A DNA stretch of 32,959 nt from an uncultured Clostridia bacterium. Lineage in GTDB: Bacteria > Bacillota > Clostridia > Peptostreptococcales > Anaerovoracaceae. This document shows, piece after piece, positions 7,741 through 15,710 of this stretch (within the stretch, counting starts at the first letter, position 1; each line of letters opens with the position of its first letter). The DNA is taken from positions 1 to 32,959 of the forward strand of contig CALLHZ010000039.1 of assembly GCA_938009115.1 (NCBI GenBank), read 5' to 3'. The translations under genes and the position numbers were made by a program. The notes below the pieces were generated by a model. That model was not told the DNA's origin. It saw only the letters and a list, made by a program, of their open reading frames with translations, and did no database searches.

Positions 7741-10700
7741 ATGAGCTGGGAATATTCTGAAAACATATTAGTGCAAAACAGTGCTGGAAACCTACTTCAA
7801 GATACTTTGGGGTGGGATGTTCAATTTGCTTATAATAAGGAAGTTCTCGGCGAGAATGGAACTTTCGGACGAAAGAGTTATAAAGAAATCGTACTAACCC
7901 GCTATCTTCGGGCAGCGCTTTTTGAAAATAACGACTGGCTGACAGAAGAACACTGTGATTCCGCAATCAAAACCTTTCTTGATTATTCCTCTTCCAGTAT
8001 CCTTATGCAAATTAACCGCGATAAGTATTCAATGCTTCGAGATGGAATACCAATTAAGGTCAAAAATCCAAGCGGCGAGCAAGAAGACAGAAAGGTTAGG
8101 GTGGTCAATTTCTCAGAGCCGGAAAAAAACTATTTTCTCGCTGTAAAGGAAATGAAAATTCATGGTGATCTATATCGGCGCCGGACAGATATTGTTGGCT
8201 TTGTCAACGGAATACCGTTGTTGTTTGTGGAGTTGAAAAAGCAGAATGTGGATGTGCAGGATGCATACACCTGTAACTATGCTGATTATCTGGACACGGT
8301 TCCCCATCTGTTTCATTTCAATGCTTTTGTGATGTTCAGTAACGGTGTTGAATCAAAGGTGGGTACTTTGGGCAGTAAATATGAGTTTTTCAACGAATGG
8401 AAGCGTCTGAATGAGGATGAAACCGGCACAGTTGATTTAGACACCATGCTTAGAGGTATTTGCGATAAGACAAATTTTATGGATCTACTTGAAAACTTCA
8501 TCCTATATGATACATCAGGTGGAACAACAGCTAAAATTATGGCACGAAACCATCAGTTTCTCGGGGTCAATGAGGCTGTGGAATCCTATCAAAACCGCAA
8601 GCTGAACAACGGTAAGCTTGGTGTATTCTGGCATACACAGGGAAGCGGAAAAAGCTATTCCATGGTATTTCTTGCACAAAAAATACGCCGTAAATTTACA
8701 GGATCTCCGACGTTTGTTATTCTGACAGATCGGGATGAGCTGAATAAGCAAATCAGTGACACTTTTGAGGCTTGCGGATGTCTTGGAAGCACAAAGGCGG
8801 AACAATATATTGCTACTAGTGGAGATGACTTAATTAAAAAGTTAAAAGGCAATCCGAGCTTTATCTTTACGTTGATACATAAATTCAATAAACCGGATGA
8901 ACCGCCAATAATCCCTGATCATGACATTATTGTATTGTCGGATGAAGCGCACCGAACCCAAAACGGAATATTTGCAGATAATATGTGTATCCTTCTGCCG
9001 ACAGCGTCCCGCATCGGCTTTACAGGAACGCCACTGTTTGCTTATGATAACATAACAGAGAGAACATTCGGTGGTTATGTCTCCATTTATGATTTCAAAC
9101 GGGCAGTTGATGATGGTGCGACAGTACCCTTGTATTATGAAAACAGAGCGGACTTATTGGGTATTGAAAATCCTGAAATCAACGATAAACTGCTGGACGC
9201 AATTGAACAGGCGGATCTTAATGTCAATCAGCAAGTCAAACTGGAGCAAGAATTAGCGAAGGACATTCATGTCCTCACCAGCAAAAAACGTCTGGATACG
9301 ATTGCGAAAGACTTTGTTGAGCACTGTTCTGAATTGTGGACAACAGGTAAATCTATGTTTGTTTGTATCAATAAAGTAACTGCGGTTCGAATGTATAACT
9401 TAGTGCAAGAATATTGGATTCTTAAAATTAAGGAAATAGAAGATTCTCTCTCCGGCGCTACGCAGCAAGAGTATATGGAAGTTAGCCGAAAACTTGAATG
9501 GATGAAAAAAACGGAAATGGCCGTTATCATTAGTCAGGAGCAAAATGAATTAGCTACATTTGAAAAATGGGGATTAGATATTAAACCCCATCGCACAAAA
9601 ATGGAAAAGCGTGAAATGGATAAAGAATTCAAAGACCCCGACAACCCATTTCGAGTTGTGTTTGTATGTGCCATGTGGTTAACTGGTTTTGACGTGAAAT
9701 GCCTTTCCACTATTTATTTGGATAAGCCACTAAAGGCACATACACTTATGCAAACAATCGCTCGGGCAAATCGTGTTTATGAGGGGAAAATTAATGGTTT
9801 AATTGTTGATTATGTAGGTGTTGTAAAAGCATTGAGAAAAGCATTGGCTGATTATACAAATACCAAGGGAGGCACAGGCCCATCCGATCCGGCACCGGAT
9901 AAAACGGAATTGCTAAGTCGTATCTACAAGCTTCTTGCAGAGATTGCAGGCTTCATGGAGCAACAAGGCTTTAATTTATCAAAATTAGTGCAAGCGGTCG
10001 ATTTTGAAAAACTGGCATTAGTACAATCCGGTGCCAATGCTATGTGCGTTTCAGAAGATGTAAAAAAGAGATTTGAAGTAATGGCAAGAGAGTTATTCAA
10101 ACTATTCAAATATGTTGAGAAGCAAGAAGTATCCGACCACGAACGGGCGTATAAAAATGCAATCAGTGCTGTTTATGATCAAATGCAAGAGAAACGGAAG
10201 CATTCGGATAATACTGACTTAATGATTCAACTGCATGATATTGTCAGTGAATATATTACCGTTATCAATCCTGCGGACCGTGTAAGTGAGGCCGGTGCGA
10301 ATTACTTGACAGAAAGTCGCCGCTTCGACATTAGTCACATTGATTTTGAACGTTTGCAGCAGGAATTTGCTCGTGTAAAGAATAAAAATCTTTTAATGAA
10401 GGATTTGGAAGAACTGATAAATGACAGACTGGATAATATGATGAGACGCAATCCTATGCGTATCAACTATTATGAACGCTATCAGACAATCATACAGGAG
10501 TACAATGCGGAACAAGATAAAGCGGCTATTGAAAAAACATTTATTGATCTAACAAACTTCGTTAACGACTTGGACGAAGAGGAAAAAAGATATGTACGGG
10601 AAGGCTTTAATAACGATGAAGAATTGGCAATGTATGATTTGCTCCTTAAAGATTCACTCACATCTGTAGAGATTAAAAAAATTAAAAAACTTGCAAAAGT

Positions 10701-10896
10701 TTTATTAGAGCGAATAAAAGGAAAAATCAGTGAGTTGGATCATTGGACAGAAAAAGAGGAGACACAAGCTGCAGTGGATGTCATCATACGAGATACCCTT
10801 TGGAGCGAACTGCCCGAAAGCTATGATGATAGCCTTTTAAATGAATACCGCAGGAAGATTTATGAATTTGTCTATTCTACTTATCCAGCAGCGTAA
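7741..10896 (+). CDS. hsdR: Type I restriction-modification system, restriction subunit HsdR
   Basis: The 1051-residue motor and nuclease subunit. It pulls DNA through the complex by ATP hydrolysis and cuts at a distance when the target is unmethylated. The N-terminal PD-(D/E)xK nuclease shows D150 and E164-x-K166. The superfamily 2 translocase follows: Walker A GSGKS at 301-305, DEAH box at 401-404, motif III GFTGTP, and motif VI QTIARANRVYEGK. The C-terminal ~300 residues are helical and would dock on HsdM/HsdS. AGGAGGT at 7727-7733 lies seven bases before the ATG. All catalytic motifs are intact, so the system looks functional. Overall it resembles EcoR124I-type HsdR proteins. The gene is last in the operon and is followed by a strong terminator. 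Confidence 0.96.
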   Translation: MSWEYSENILVQNSAGNLLQDTLGWDVQFAYNKEVLGENGTFGRKSYKEIVLTRYLRAALFENNDWLTEEHCDSAIKTFLDYSSSSILMQINRDKYSMLRDGIPIKVKNPSGEQEDRKVRVVNFSEPEKNYFLAVKEMKIHGDLYRRRTDIVGFVNGIPLLFVELKKQNVDVQDAYTCNYADYLDTVPHLFHFNAFVMFSNGVESKVGTLGSKYEFFNEWKRLNEDETGTVDLDTMLRGICDKTNFMDLLENFILYDTSGGTTAKIMARNHQFLGVNEAVESYQNRKLNNGKLGVFWHTQGSGKSYSMVFLAQKIRRKFTGSPTFVILTDRDELNKQISDTFEACGCLGSTKAEQYIATSGDDLIKKLKGNPSFIFTLIHKFNKPDEPPIIPDHDIIVLSDEAHRTQNGIFADNMCILLPTASRIGFTGTPLFAYDNITERTFGGYVSIYDFKRAVDDGATVPLYYENRADLLGIENPEINDKLLDAIEQADLNVNQQVKLEQELAKDIHVLTSKKRLDTIAKDFVEHCSELWTTGKSMFVCINKVTAVRMYNLVQEYWILKIKEIEDSLSGATQQEYMEVSRKLEWMKKTEMAVIISQEQNELATFEKWGLDIKPHRTKMEKREMDKEFKDPDNPFRVVFVCAMWLTGFDVKCLSTIYLDKPLKAHTLMQTIARANRVYEGKINGLIVDYVGVVKALRKALADYTNTKGGTGPSDPAPDKTELLSRIYKLLAEIAGFMEQQGFNLSKLVQAVDFEKLALVQSGANAMCVSEDVKKRFEVMARELFKLFKYVEKQEVSDHERAYKNAISAVYDQMQEKRKHSDNTDLMIQLHDIVSEYITVINPADRVSEAGANYLTESRRFDISHIDFERLQQEFARVKNKNLLMKDLEELINDRLDNMMRRNPMRINYYERYQTIIQEYNAEQDKAAIEKTFIDLTNFVNDLDEEEKRYVREGFNNDEELAMYDLLLKDSLTSVEIKKIKKLAKVLLERIKGKISELDHWTEKEETQAAVDVIIRDTLWSELPESYDDSLLNEYRRKIYEFVYSTYPAA

Positions 10897-10909
10897 TATA
10901 GCCATAACA

Positions 10910-10954
10910 AAAGACCAGTCATGCAAACATTGTACATGACAGGTCTTTCTTTTT
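10910..10954. terminator. Strong, probably bidirectional intrinsic terminator after hsdR
   Basis: Arms AAAGACCAGTCATG (10910-10923) and CATGACAGGTCTTT (10935-10948) pair with a single mismatch around an 11-base loop. CTTTTT follows on the plus strand, and the A-run on the left arm gives a T-run on the minus strand. It closes the hsd operon. Confidence 0.88.
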
Positions 10955-11051
10955 GCCACTGCTTGAGGGCTGTCGCTCAAAACTTACTTGTTATCGTAAA
11001 TCCCTAAGACGCACCCTCTAATCGGCGGGCTTTTACGCAGGTGAAGACAGG
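10955..11051. other. Junction between the AT-rich accessory block and the GC-rich backbone
   Basis: A 97-base non-coding stretch where composition changes. It includes a small hairpin, TTGAG and CTCAA around GGCTGTCG. There is no tRNA gene or recognisable insertion sequence in it. If the left block is a mobile element, its right attachment site should lie here or within the last bases of the hsdR terminator. Confidence 0.4.
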
Positions 11052-12251
11052 TTATTCTACAGACTCCAGCGCTTTCTCGAATTCCGCAATGATATCTTCG
11101 GCATTTTCCAGACCGATGGAGAATCGCAGCTGACCCATGGAAATGCCGGCGGCGTCCATTTCCGCCTTGGAGTATGCCCGGTGAGAGGTCTTTGCAGGGT
11201 AGGAGATAGTCGTGCTGACGCCGGCCAGGCTGGGCACGAACTTGATGGACTCGCAGGCCGCGATGAAATCGCTGGCGCCTTTTTCTCCGCCCCGGATATC
11301 TGCAGACAGCATACCGCCGCAGCGTCCTTCCACAAACTGCTTTTGGGCAAGCTCATAATACGGGGAAGAAGGCAGTCCGGCATAATAAACCTTTTCGATC
11401 TTTGGATGCTTTTCAAAGAATGCGGCGACCTTCAGAGCGTTTTCACTGTGCAGCTTGACCCGCATTTCCAGTGTCTTTAAACTCCGGGCCAGCAGCCAGG
11501 CGTCAAAGGGGCTCATGATATTGCCGTACAGGGTGTTCATTCTGTGGATAGCCGGCAGGTTTTCCTTGTTGGCGCAGATGGCTCCGCCGATGATATCGCT
11601 GTGGCCTCCGAGGAATTTTGTGGTGCTGTAGACGACCACATCGACGCCCAGCTCCATGGGCCGGACGACTGCGGGCGTTGCGAAAGTGCTGTCAAGAATG
11701 AACTTGCAGCCGTGCTTGTGGGCGATATCTGCCACTTTACGGATGTCCAGCACGCTCATCAGAGGGTTGATGATGGTTTCGCTGTAAATGACTTTCGTGT
11801 TGGGGCGGATGTGGTCTTCGATATTTTCGGTCTCAAAATCGACGAAGGTGGTTTCCACGCCGAAACGGGGCAGCTCGTTCTTTAGATAGTCATACACGCC
11901 GCCATAGAGGACCGGAGAGGAAATGATGTGATCGCCTGCTTTGACGAACGTAAGGAAGGATGTAATGATCGCTGCCATTCCCGAAGAAAACGCGACGGCG
12001 CCGTCGCAGCCTTCGGCTGCCGCCAGGACCTCGCAGACACCGTCGGTCCCGGGGTTGGTCATCCTGGCGTAGACGTATCCGTCTGCGGTGCCGTCATAGA
12101 CCTTGTCCAGGGTGGGGACGTCGTCAAAAGAAAAAACAGAACTCATATAAATAGGCGCTACTTTCGGAACGGCGACGCCGCTCATGACTTTCTTCATAAA
12201 ATCCACTTCGCCGGAATGGATGATATTGGTCCGGAATCCTTTGTCGTTCAT
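11052..12251 (-). CDS. Cys/Met-metabolism PLP-dependent enzyme (methionine gamma-lyase / cystathionine gamma-synthase family)
   Basis: A 399-residue fold-type I pyridoxal-phosphate enzyme acting on sulfur amino acids in the cytoplasm. Family features seen: YARMTNPGTD near residue 61, FSSGMAA, SPVLYGGVYDYL, and the PLP-lysine motif YSTTKFLGGHSD (lysine aligned with the SATKY/GH motif of methionine gamma-lyases). The C-terminus has SYPAKTSHRAY and the LRFSIGLENAEDII signature. I start at ATG 12251 because minus-strand AGGAGG at 12257-12262 lies five bases upstream; the longer frame upstream has no ribosome site. Whether it performs gamma-elimination (lyase) or gamma-replacement (synthase, sulfhydrylase) cannot be told by eye. 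It is divergent from the LysR gene, its likely regulator. Confidence 0.87.
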   Translation of the reverse strand: MNDKGFRTNIIHSGEVDFMKKVMSGVAVPKVAPIYMSSVFSFDDVPTLDKVYDGTADGYVYARMTNPGTDGVCEVLAAAEGCDGAVAFSSGMAAIITSFLTFVKAGDHIISSPVLYGGVYDYLKNELPRFGVETTFVDFETENIEDHIRPNTKVIYSETIINPLMSVLDIRKVADIAHKHGCKFILDSTFATPAVVRPMELGVDVVVYSTTKFLGGHSDIIGGAICANKENLPAIHRMNTLYGNIMSPFDAWLLARSLKTLEMRVKLHSENALKVAAFFEKHPKIEKVYYAGLPSSPYYELAQKQFVEGRCGGMLSADIRGGEKGASDFIAACESIKFVPSLAGVSTTISYPAKTSHRAYSKAEMDAAGISMGQLRFSIGLENAEDIIAEFEKALESVE

Positions 12252-12300
12252 GGGAACCTCCTCTATATCTTCATGATAGATACCGCTTATTACAACGTCA

Positions 12301-12330
12301 TTGTACAATAGAAACACATTACGGTATAAT
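12301..12330 (+). promoter_or_regulatory. Promoter of the LysR-type regulator gene
   Basis: TTGTAC at 12301-12306, an 18-base spacer (17 if TGTACA is used), and consensus TATAAT at 12325-12330, about 48 bases before the chosen LysR start. Confidence 0.6.
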
Positions 12331-12333
12331 ATA

Positions 12334-12366
12334 TAAATACTATTTAATTATATAACATATTGTTAT
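12334..12366. promoter_or_regulatory. Two T-N11-A palindromes, candidate LysR-type regulator boxes
   Basis: TAAATA-C-TATTTA (12334-12346) and ATAACA-TAT-TGTTAT (12352-12366) are both perfect inverted repeats. Each contains the T-N11-A frame of LysR-family boxes (T12334/A12346 and T12353/A12365). Their centres are 19 bp apart, near two helical turns. They lie between the promoter and the ribosome site of the regulator and upstream of the divergent PLP enzyme. Confidence 0.6.
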
Positions 12367-12378
12367 GAGGTAATGACT

Positions 12379-13293
12379 ATGACGATCCAACAAATGCGTT
12401 ACTTGGCCGAAGTGGCAGCCTGCGGCTCCATCAATCGGGCGGCCAAAAATCTGTTCATATCCCAGCCAGCGATCTCCAAGGCGCTGCGGGATCTGGAAAG
12501 CGATCTGGGGATCCATATCTTCAATAGGGAGAATGCCAGAAAGTTGCAGTTTACCCCGGAGGGCAAAGAGTTGCTCCGTCACGCCCGGGATCTTCTAAAG
12601 CAGGTAGAAAAAATCGAAGAACGATTCGCTGAAAAAAGCGCCCAGGAATTCCTGCGGATCGCCGTCAGTTCTCAACACTATACGTTTGTTGTGCGCGCCA
12701 TGATCGATTTCATGGATGCCCATCTGGACAGCCGCTACGAATTGTTCCTGCGGGAAAGCAAAACGGACCAGATCATTGATGATGTATACACGCACCAAAG
12801 CAGCCTGGGCATTATTTCTCTGGTCAACTCCACTGAAAAGTATATGCGCCAGTACCTGGCCGGGAAGGGGTTGGAATTTCATGAGCTCCGCCGGTTCCGT
12901 CCCCATGCCTTTATACGGAAAGGGCATCCTCTGGAGGGACGCCAGGCGGTCACACTCACGGAATTGTCTCCATATCCTTATGTCTGTTATGAACAGGATA
13001 CAGATTCCATGAATTTCAGGGAAGAGGCCATCATACTGAAATCCGAACAGACGATTCGGGTCCTGGAACGGGCTACGATGAACAATATCATATGCAATAC
13101 CGGCAGCTATAATATAGGCACGGGCTATATCGAACCCAGCGTCACCGACCACCGGCTCACCAGCGTTCCGGTCCTGGATCTTCCGTACCGCTTTGTGGTG
13201 GGTTGGATCCATTCCAGGCGAGTGGAGCTGGCTCCGCCTGAAAGGGAATTCATTGAGCGGTGCAGCAGGTACTGCAAAGTTGATGATGTCTGA
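12379..13293 (+). CDS. LysR-family transcriptional regulator
   Basis: A 304-residue LysR-type regulator. The N-terminal winged helix-turn-helix spans about residues 1-60 (MTIQQMRYLAEV, then SINRAAKNLFISQPAISKALRDLE). The remainder, about 88-295, is the periplasmic-binding-protein-like effector domain. I choose ATG 12379 rather than 12373: GAGGT at 12367-12371 is seven bases from the former and too close to the latter, and family members normally begin MTI/MNI. It is divergent from a sulfur-amino-acid PLP enzyme, so a sulfur compound effector such as those of CysB/CysR-type regulators is plausible. The dipeptidase follows after 121 bases and may belong to the same regulon. Confidence 0.92.
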   Translation: MTIQQMRYLAEVAACGSINRAAKNLFISQPAISKALRDLESDLGIHIFNRENARKLQFTPEGKELLRHARDLLKQVEKIEERFAEKSAQEFLRIAVSSQHYTFVVRAMIDFMDAHLDSRYELFLRESKTDQIIDDVYTHQSSLGIISLVNSTEKYMRQYLAGKGLEFHELRRFRPHAFIRKGHPLEGRQAVTLTELSPYPYVCYEQDTDSMNFREEAIILKSEQTIRVLERATMNNIICNTGSYNIGTGYIEPSVTDHRLTSVPVLDLPYRFVVGWIHSRRVELAPPEREFIERCSRYCKVDDV

Positions 13294-13315
13294 TGGCTGT
13301 CAGGCTTTGCTTTTT
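13274..13315 (+). terminator. Weak candidate terminator at the end of the LysR gene
   Basis: GCAAAG (13274-13279) can pair with CTTTGC (13305-13310), with an inner CTGA/TCAG stem, followed by TTTTT. The internal loop is asymmetric and the structure overlaps the stop codon, so termination may be partial. Confidence 0.35.
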
Positions 13316-13414
13316 CATTGAAAATCCTTTATGATAAATTTCGTGCAGGACCCCATTTCCGCCGTCCTGGCTCGCGCCCGGTGCTCCGGGTCATACAAGA
13401 AGAAAGGAAGACAC

Positions 13415-14377
13415 ATGAAGATCATCGATATGCATTGCGACACGCTGCTGGAATGTTATCAGAAAAAATTGCCCCTGCGGAACGGACCTTATCAGATCAA
13501 TTTGGAAAAATTGAAAAGAGGCGGATGTCTGGCCCAGTGTTTTGCCATTTTTGTCGTTTCCAACGATGCGGCCGATCGCTGCAAAGTGCAGGCCGAACCC
13601 TATGAGTTTTATCGGCAGATGGTGGCGTTGTATCAGCGGGAGATCGGTGCGAATCCGGATCTGATCGCGCCGGCCCTTTCTGCGGCAGACATCGAAACGC
13701 ATCGGGAAAAAGGATTGATGTCTTCGATCCTGACCGTGGAGGATGCGGTGGCTGTGGACGGTCGCATCGAACGTATCGAAGAGTTTTTTAACGATGGCGT
13801 GCGGATGATGTCTCTGACCTGGAATTATGAGAACAGCATCGGCTATCCGAACAGCGTGGATCCCGTCCTTCACGGGAGACGGCTAAAGCCCTTTGGAATT
13901 GAAGCGGTGGAACGGATGAACGAATTGGGGATGATCGTAGACGTGTCTCATCTGACGGAAGGGGGCTTTGACGATGTTGCCCGCATATCGGCCAAGCCGT
14001 TTATCGCCAGTCATTCCTGCGCGCGGGCCATCGGCTGCCATCAGCGGAACCTCACGGACAGACAGCTGAAGGTGCTTGGAGAGAAAGGCGGTATCGTCGG
14101 CATCAACTTCTGCGCCCAATTTTTAGAAGACCATGCGACGATTTCCTCCATTGCCAATATCGTAAAACATATGCTTTACATCAGGAATAAAGCCGGCGTC
14201 GAAGCCTTGGCCTGGGGTTCCGATCTGGATGGGATCGACGGCAGCGTCCTAGAGTATGAGGACTATGCAGGATTCCCCAGGATCCTTGACGCCTTGTCCG
14301 GACATTTCACCGATGATGAACTGGATCGCATCAATCACGGCAATTTTCTTCGGGTCTTCCGGGAAAATGCAGGCTGA
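13415..14377 (+). CDS. Membrane-dipeptidase-like (peptidase M19, renal dipeptidase family) zinc hydrolase
   Basis: A 320-residue metal-dependent dipeptidase of the amidohydrolase fold. Despite the family name it has no signal peptide, so it should act in the cytoplasm on imported dipeptides. Metal ligands are visible: H7 and D9 in MHCDT, the bridging E109 in TVEDAV, and histidines in VDVSHL and FIASHS. The GSDLDGID segment near the C-terminus is also characteristic. Start ATG 13415 has AAAGGAAG just upstream; a longer in-frame extension lacks a good site. Length is normal for bacterial members. A dipeptidase next to a sulfur-amino-acid enzyme and LysR regulator suggests use of Cys- or Met-containing dipeptides, but that is inference. 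A strong terminator follows. Confidence 0.92.
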   Translation: MKIIDMHCDTLLECYQKKLPLRNGPYQINLEKLKRGGCLAQCFAIFVVSNDAADRCKVQAEPYEFYRQMVALYQREIGANPDLIAPALSAADIETHREKGLMSSILTVEDAVAVDGRIERIEEFFNDGVRMMSLTWNYENSIGYPNSVDPVLHGRRLKPFGIEAVERMNELGMIVDVSHLTEGGFDDVARISAKPFIASHSCARAIGCHQRNLTDRQLKVLGEKGGIVGINFCAQFLEDHATISSIANIVKHMLYIRNKAGVEALAWGSDLDGIDGSVLEYEDYAGFPRILDALSGHFTDDELDRINHGNFLRVFRENAG

Positions 14378-14387
14378 CAGCCGCATT

Positions 14388-14418
14388 AAAAAGCCGCAGG
14401 CCTGCCTGCGGCTTTTTT
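14388..14418. terminator. Bidirectional intrinsic terminator between convergent genes
   Basis: AAAAAGCCGCAGG (14388-14400) pairs perfectly with CCTGCGGCTTTTT (14405-14417) around a four-base loop, with T-runs on both strands. It serves the dipeptidase gene from the left and the DUF308 gene from the right. Confidence 0.92.
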
Positions 14419-14424
14419 CTTACG

Positions 14425-15603
14425 CTATACTTCTTTCGGAGGCCAGTGCCAGGAGAACTCCTCCGTGAAGCGCTGGTCTTCTTCGATTTTCTGCTGCTCC
14501 GAACGCTGTGCCGGGATGATATTTTCCTGCTCGATCAGCTCTTCCAGGCTCAATGGGGTAAAAGGCAACGGTTCGGGCTTTTTGACCTCCCGCTCCAGGA
14601 TCTCGGTGATGTCGGGCTTTTGAGGAAATGCAGGCGTTTGCCAGGCAGGTTCCTTCGTCAGCGTTTCCCATGAGATCTCGGGCTCCGGGGGTGCCATGAG
14701 AAACGCCTCGTCTTCGGCTGTTAAGCCGGAAGCGGCTTCTTCAGGTTCGGCCGGCAATTCGGAACCGAATTCTTCCGGCAGCTCGGAGACGGGCTCCTCT
14801 GTGCCGGCTGCTGCTTCTGTTGCCGCTCCGGCAATCATTGCCATGTCGGCGGCGCTCAATTGTATCGTGGGATCCAGCAGCGCTTCCCGCGCAGCTTTAC
14901 GCTTCTGCTTTTCGATCCGGTCCAGGCGCTTTCTGTTTTCTGCTTCTGCGGCAGCTGCGTCCCGAAGTTCTTTTTTTCGAGCCTCCCGCTCAGACCGAGT
15001 CAGTTGACGCAGTTCATCCCGCTCTTTGCGTTTGGCCTCTGCGGCCGCCTGCTTGGCTTCCACCCGTTCTCTTGCCTGTTCGACCTGAGGAAGATTTTCG
15101 TGCCGGACCATGTACATGGCATAAACCAATTGGGACAACCCGTTCAGGATCAGGGCCCCCCCTACCAATGTCAGCTGGTTGGTGGCGGAAACGAGGCTGT
15201 GCATCAGCATGATGAACCCGAATATAGCGCTGAGGATGGAAAGCGGCAGGATCTTCGCCCAGTTTCTTGGATCAAAGCGGCTGACAGCCAGGCCTTGCGT
15301 AAAACGAATCAAGCCTGCGGTGGCAAGCCAGGCGCCGAAAAACATGGATATCGCCGTATCGGTGACCTCATTGTTCAGCGTCACAAATCCGAAGAGGAGC
15401 GTAAGCATTCCTTCTACAAGAACGGTTTCCGGCAAACGCTTCTTTCCGGAGACAAGATAGGCGCCAATGAGAAAAAGGGCGGACAGGATCATGGCGATGG
15501 CCAGGATAAAGGCGATGCTGGAAAAGGCGCTGCGGTAATAGGCAAGACACCAGGCTCCTGTGGCTGATATGATCACACCGGACATGACGGTTAATACTTT
15601 CAT
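14425..15603 (-). CDS. DUF308/HdeD-like membrane protein with long charged cytoplasmic tail
   Basis: A 392-residue protein in two parts. Residues ~1-185 hold about six hydrophobic helices with paired repeats (LTVMSGVIISATGAWCLAYY, ILAIAMILSALFLIGAYL, LTLLFGFVTL and so on) resembling DUF308/HdeD membrane proteins. Residues ~190-392 are soluble: first an Arg/Lys/Glu/Ala-rich likely coiled coil, then an acidic Pro/Glu-rich stretch ending in WHWPPKEV. HdeD-like proteins are usually only the membrane part, so the tail is an addition. The function is unknown; the tail suggests docking of a cytoplasmic partner. Start ATG 15603 has GGAGG at 15609-15613 on the minus strand; an upstream extension of ten residues lacks one. 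It has its own promoter at 15634-15662. Confidence 0.75.
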   Translation of the reverse strand: MKVLTVMSGVIISATGAWCLAYYRSAFSSIAFILAIAMILSALFLIGAYLVSGKKRLPETVLVEGMLTLLFGFVTLNNEVTDTAISMFFGAWLATAGLIRFTQGLAVSRFDPRNWAKILPLSILSAIFGFIMLMHSLVSATNQLTLVGGALILNGLSQLVYAMYMVRHENLPQVEQARERVEAKQAAAEAKRKERDELRQLTRSEREARKKELRDAAAAEAENRKRLDRIEKQKRKAAREALLDPTIQLSAADMAMIAGAATEAAAGTEEPVSELPEEFGSELPAEPEEAASGLTAEDEAFLMAPPEPEISWETLTKEPAWQTPAFPQKPDITEILEREVKKPEPLPFTPLSLEELIEQENIIPAQRSEQQKIEEDQRFTEEFSWHWPPKEV

Positions 15604-15633
15604 GGATACCTCCGTGTCCAAAGACACGGACAC

Positions 15634-15662
15634 ATTATAATCAAAAGGGAAAGTTTCGTCAA
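15634..15662 (-). promoter_or_regulatory. Promoter of the DUF308 membrane protein gene
   Basis: On the minus strand TTGACG (15657-15662) is 17 bases from a consensus TATAAT (15634-15639). This is about 30 bases before the gene's ATG at 15603. Confidence 0.75.
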
Positions 15663-15710
15663 CTTTTGCGCGGGGAATGGTTTTATGGTATGGTGGAACC
15701 GGAGGGAATC

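Noticed and set aside
10955..11051. tRNA gene at the island junction
   Set aside because: No cloverleaf or T-loop GTTCRA-type motif could be read on either strand.
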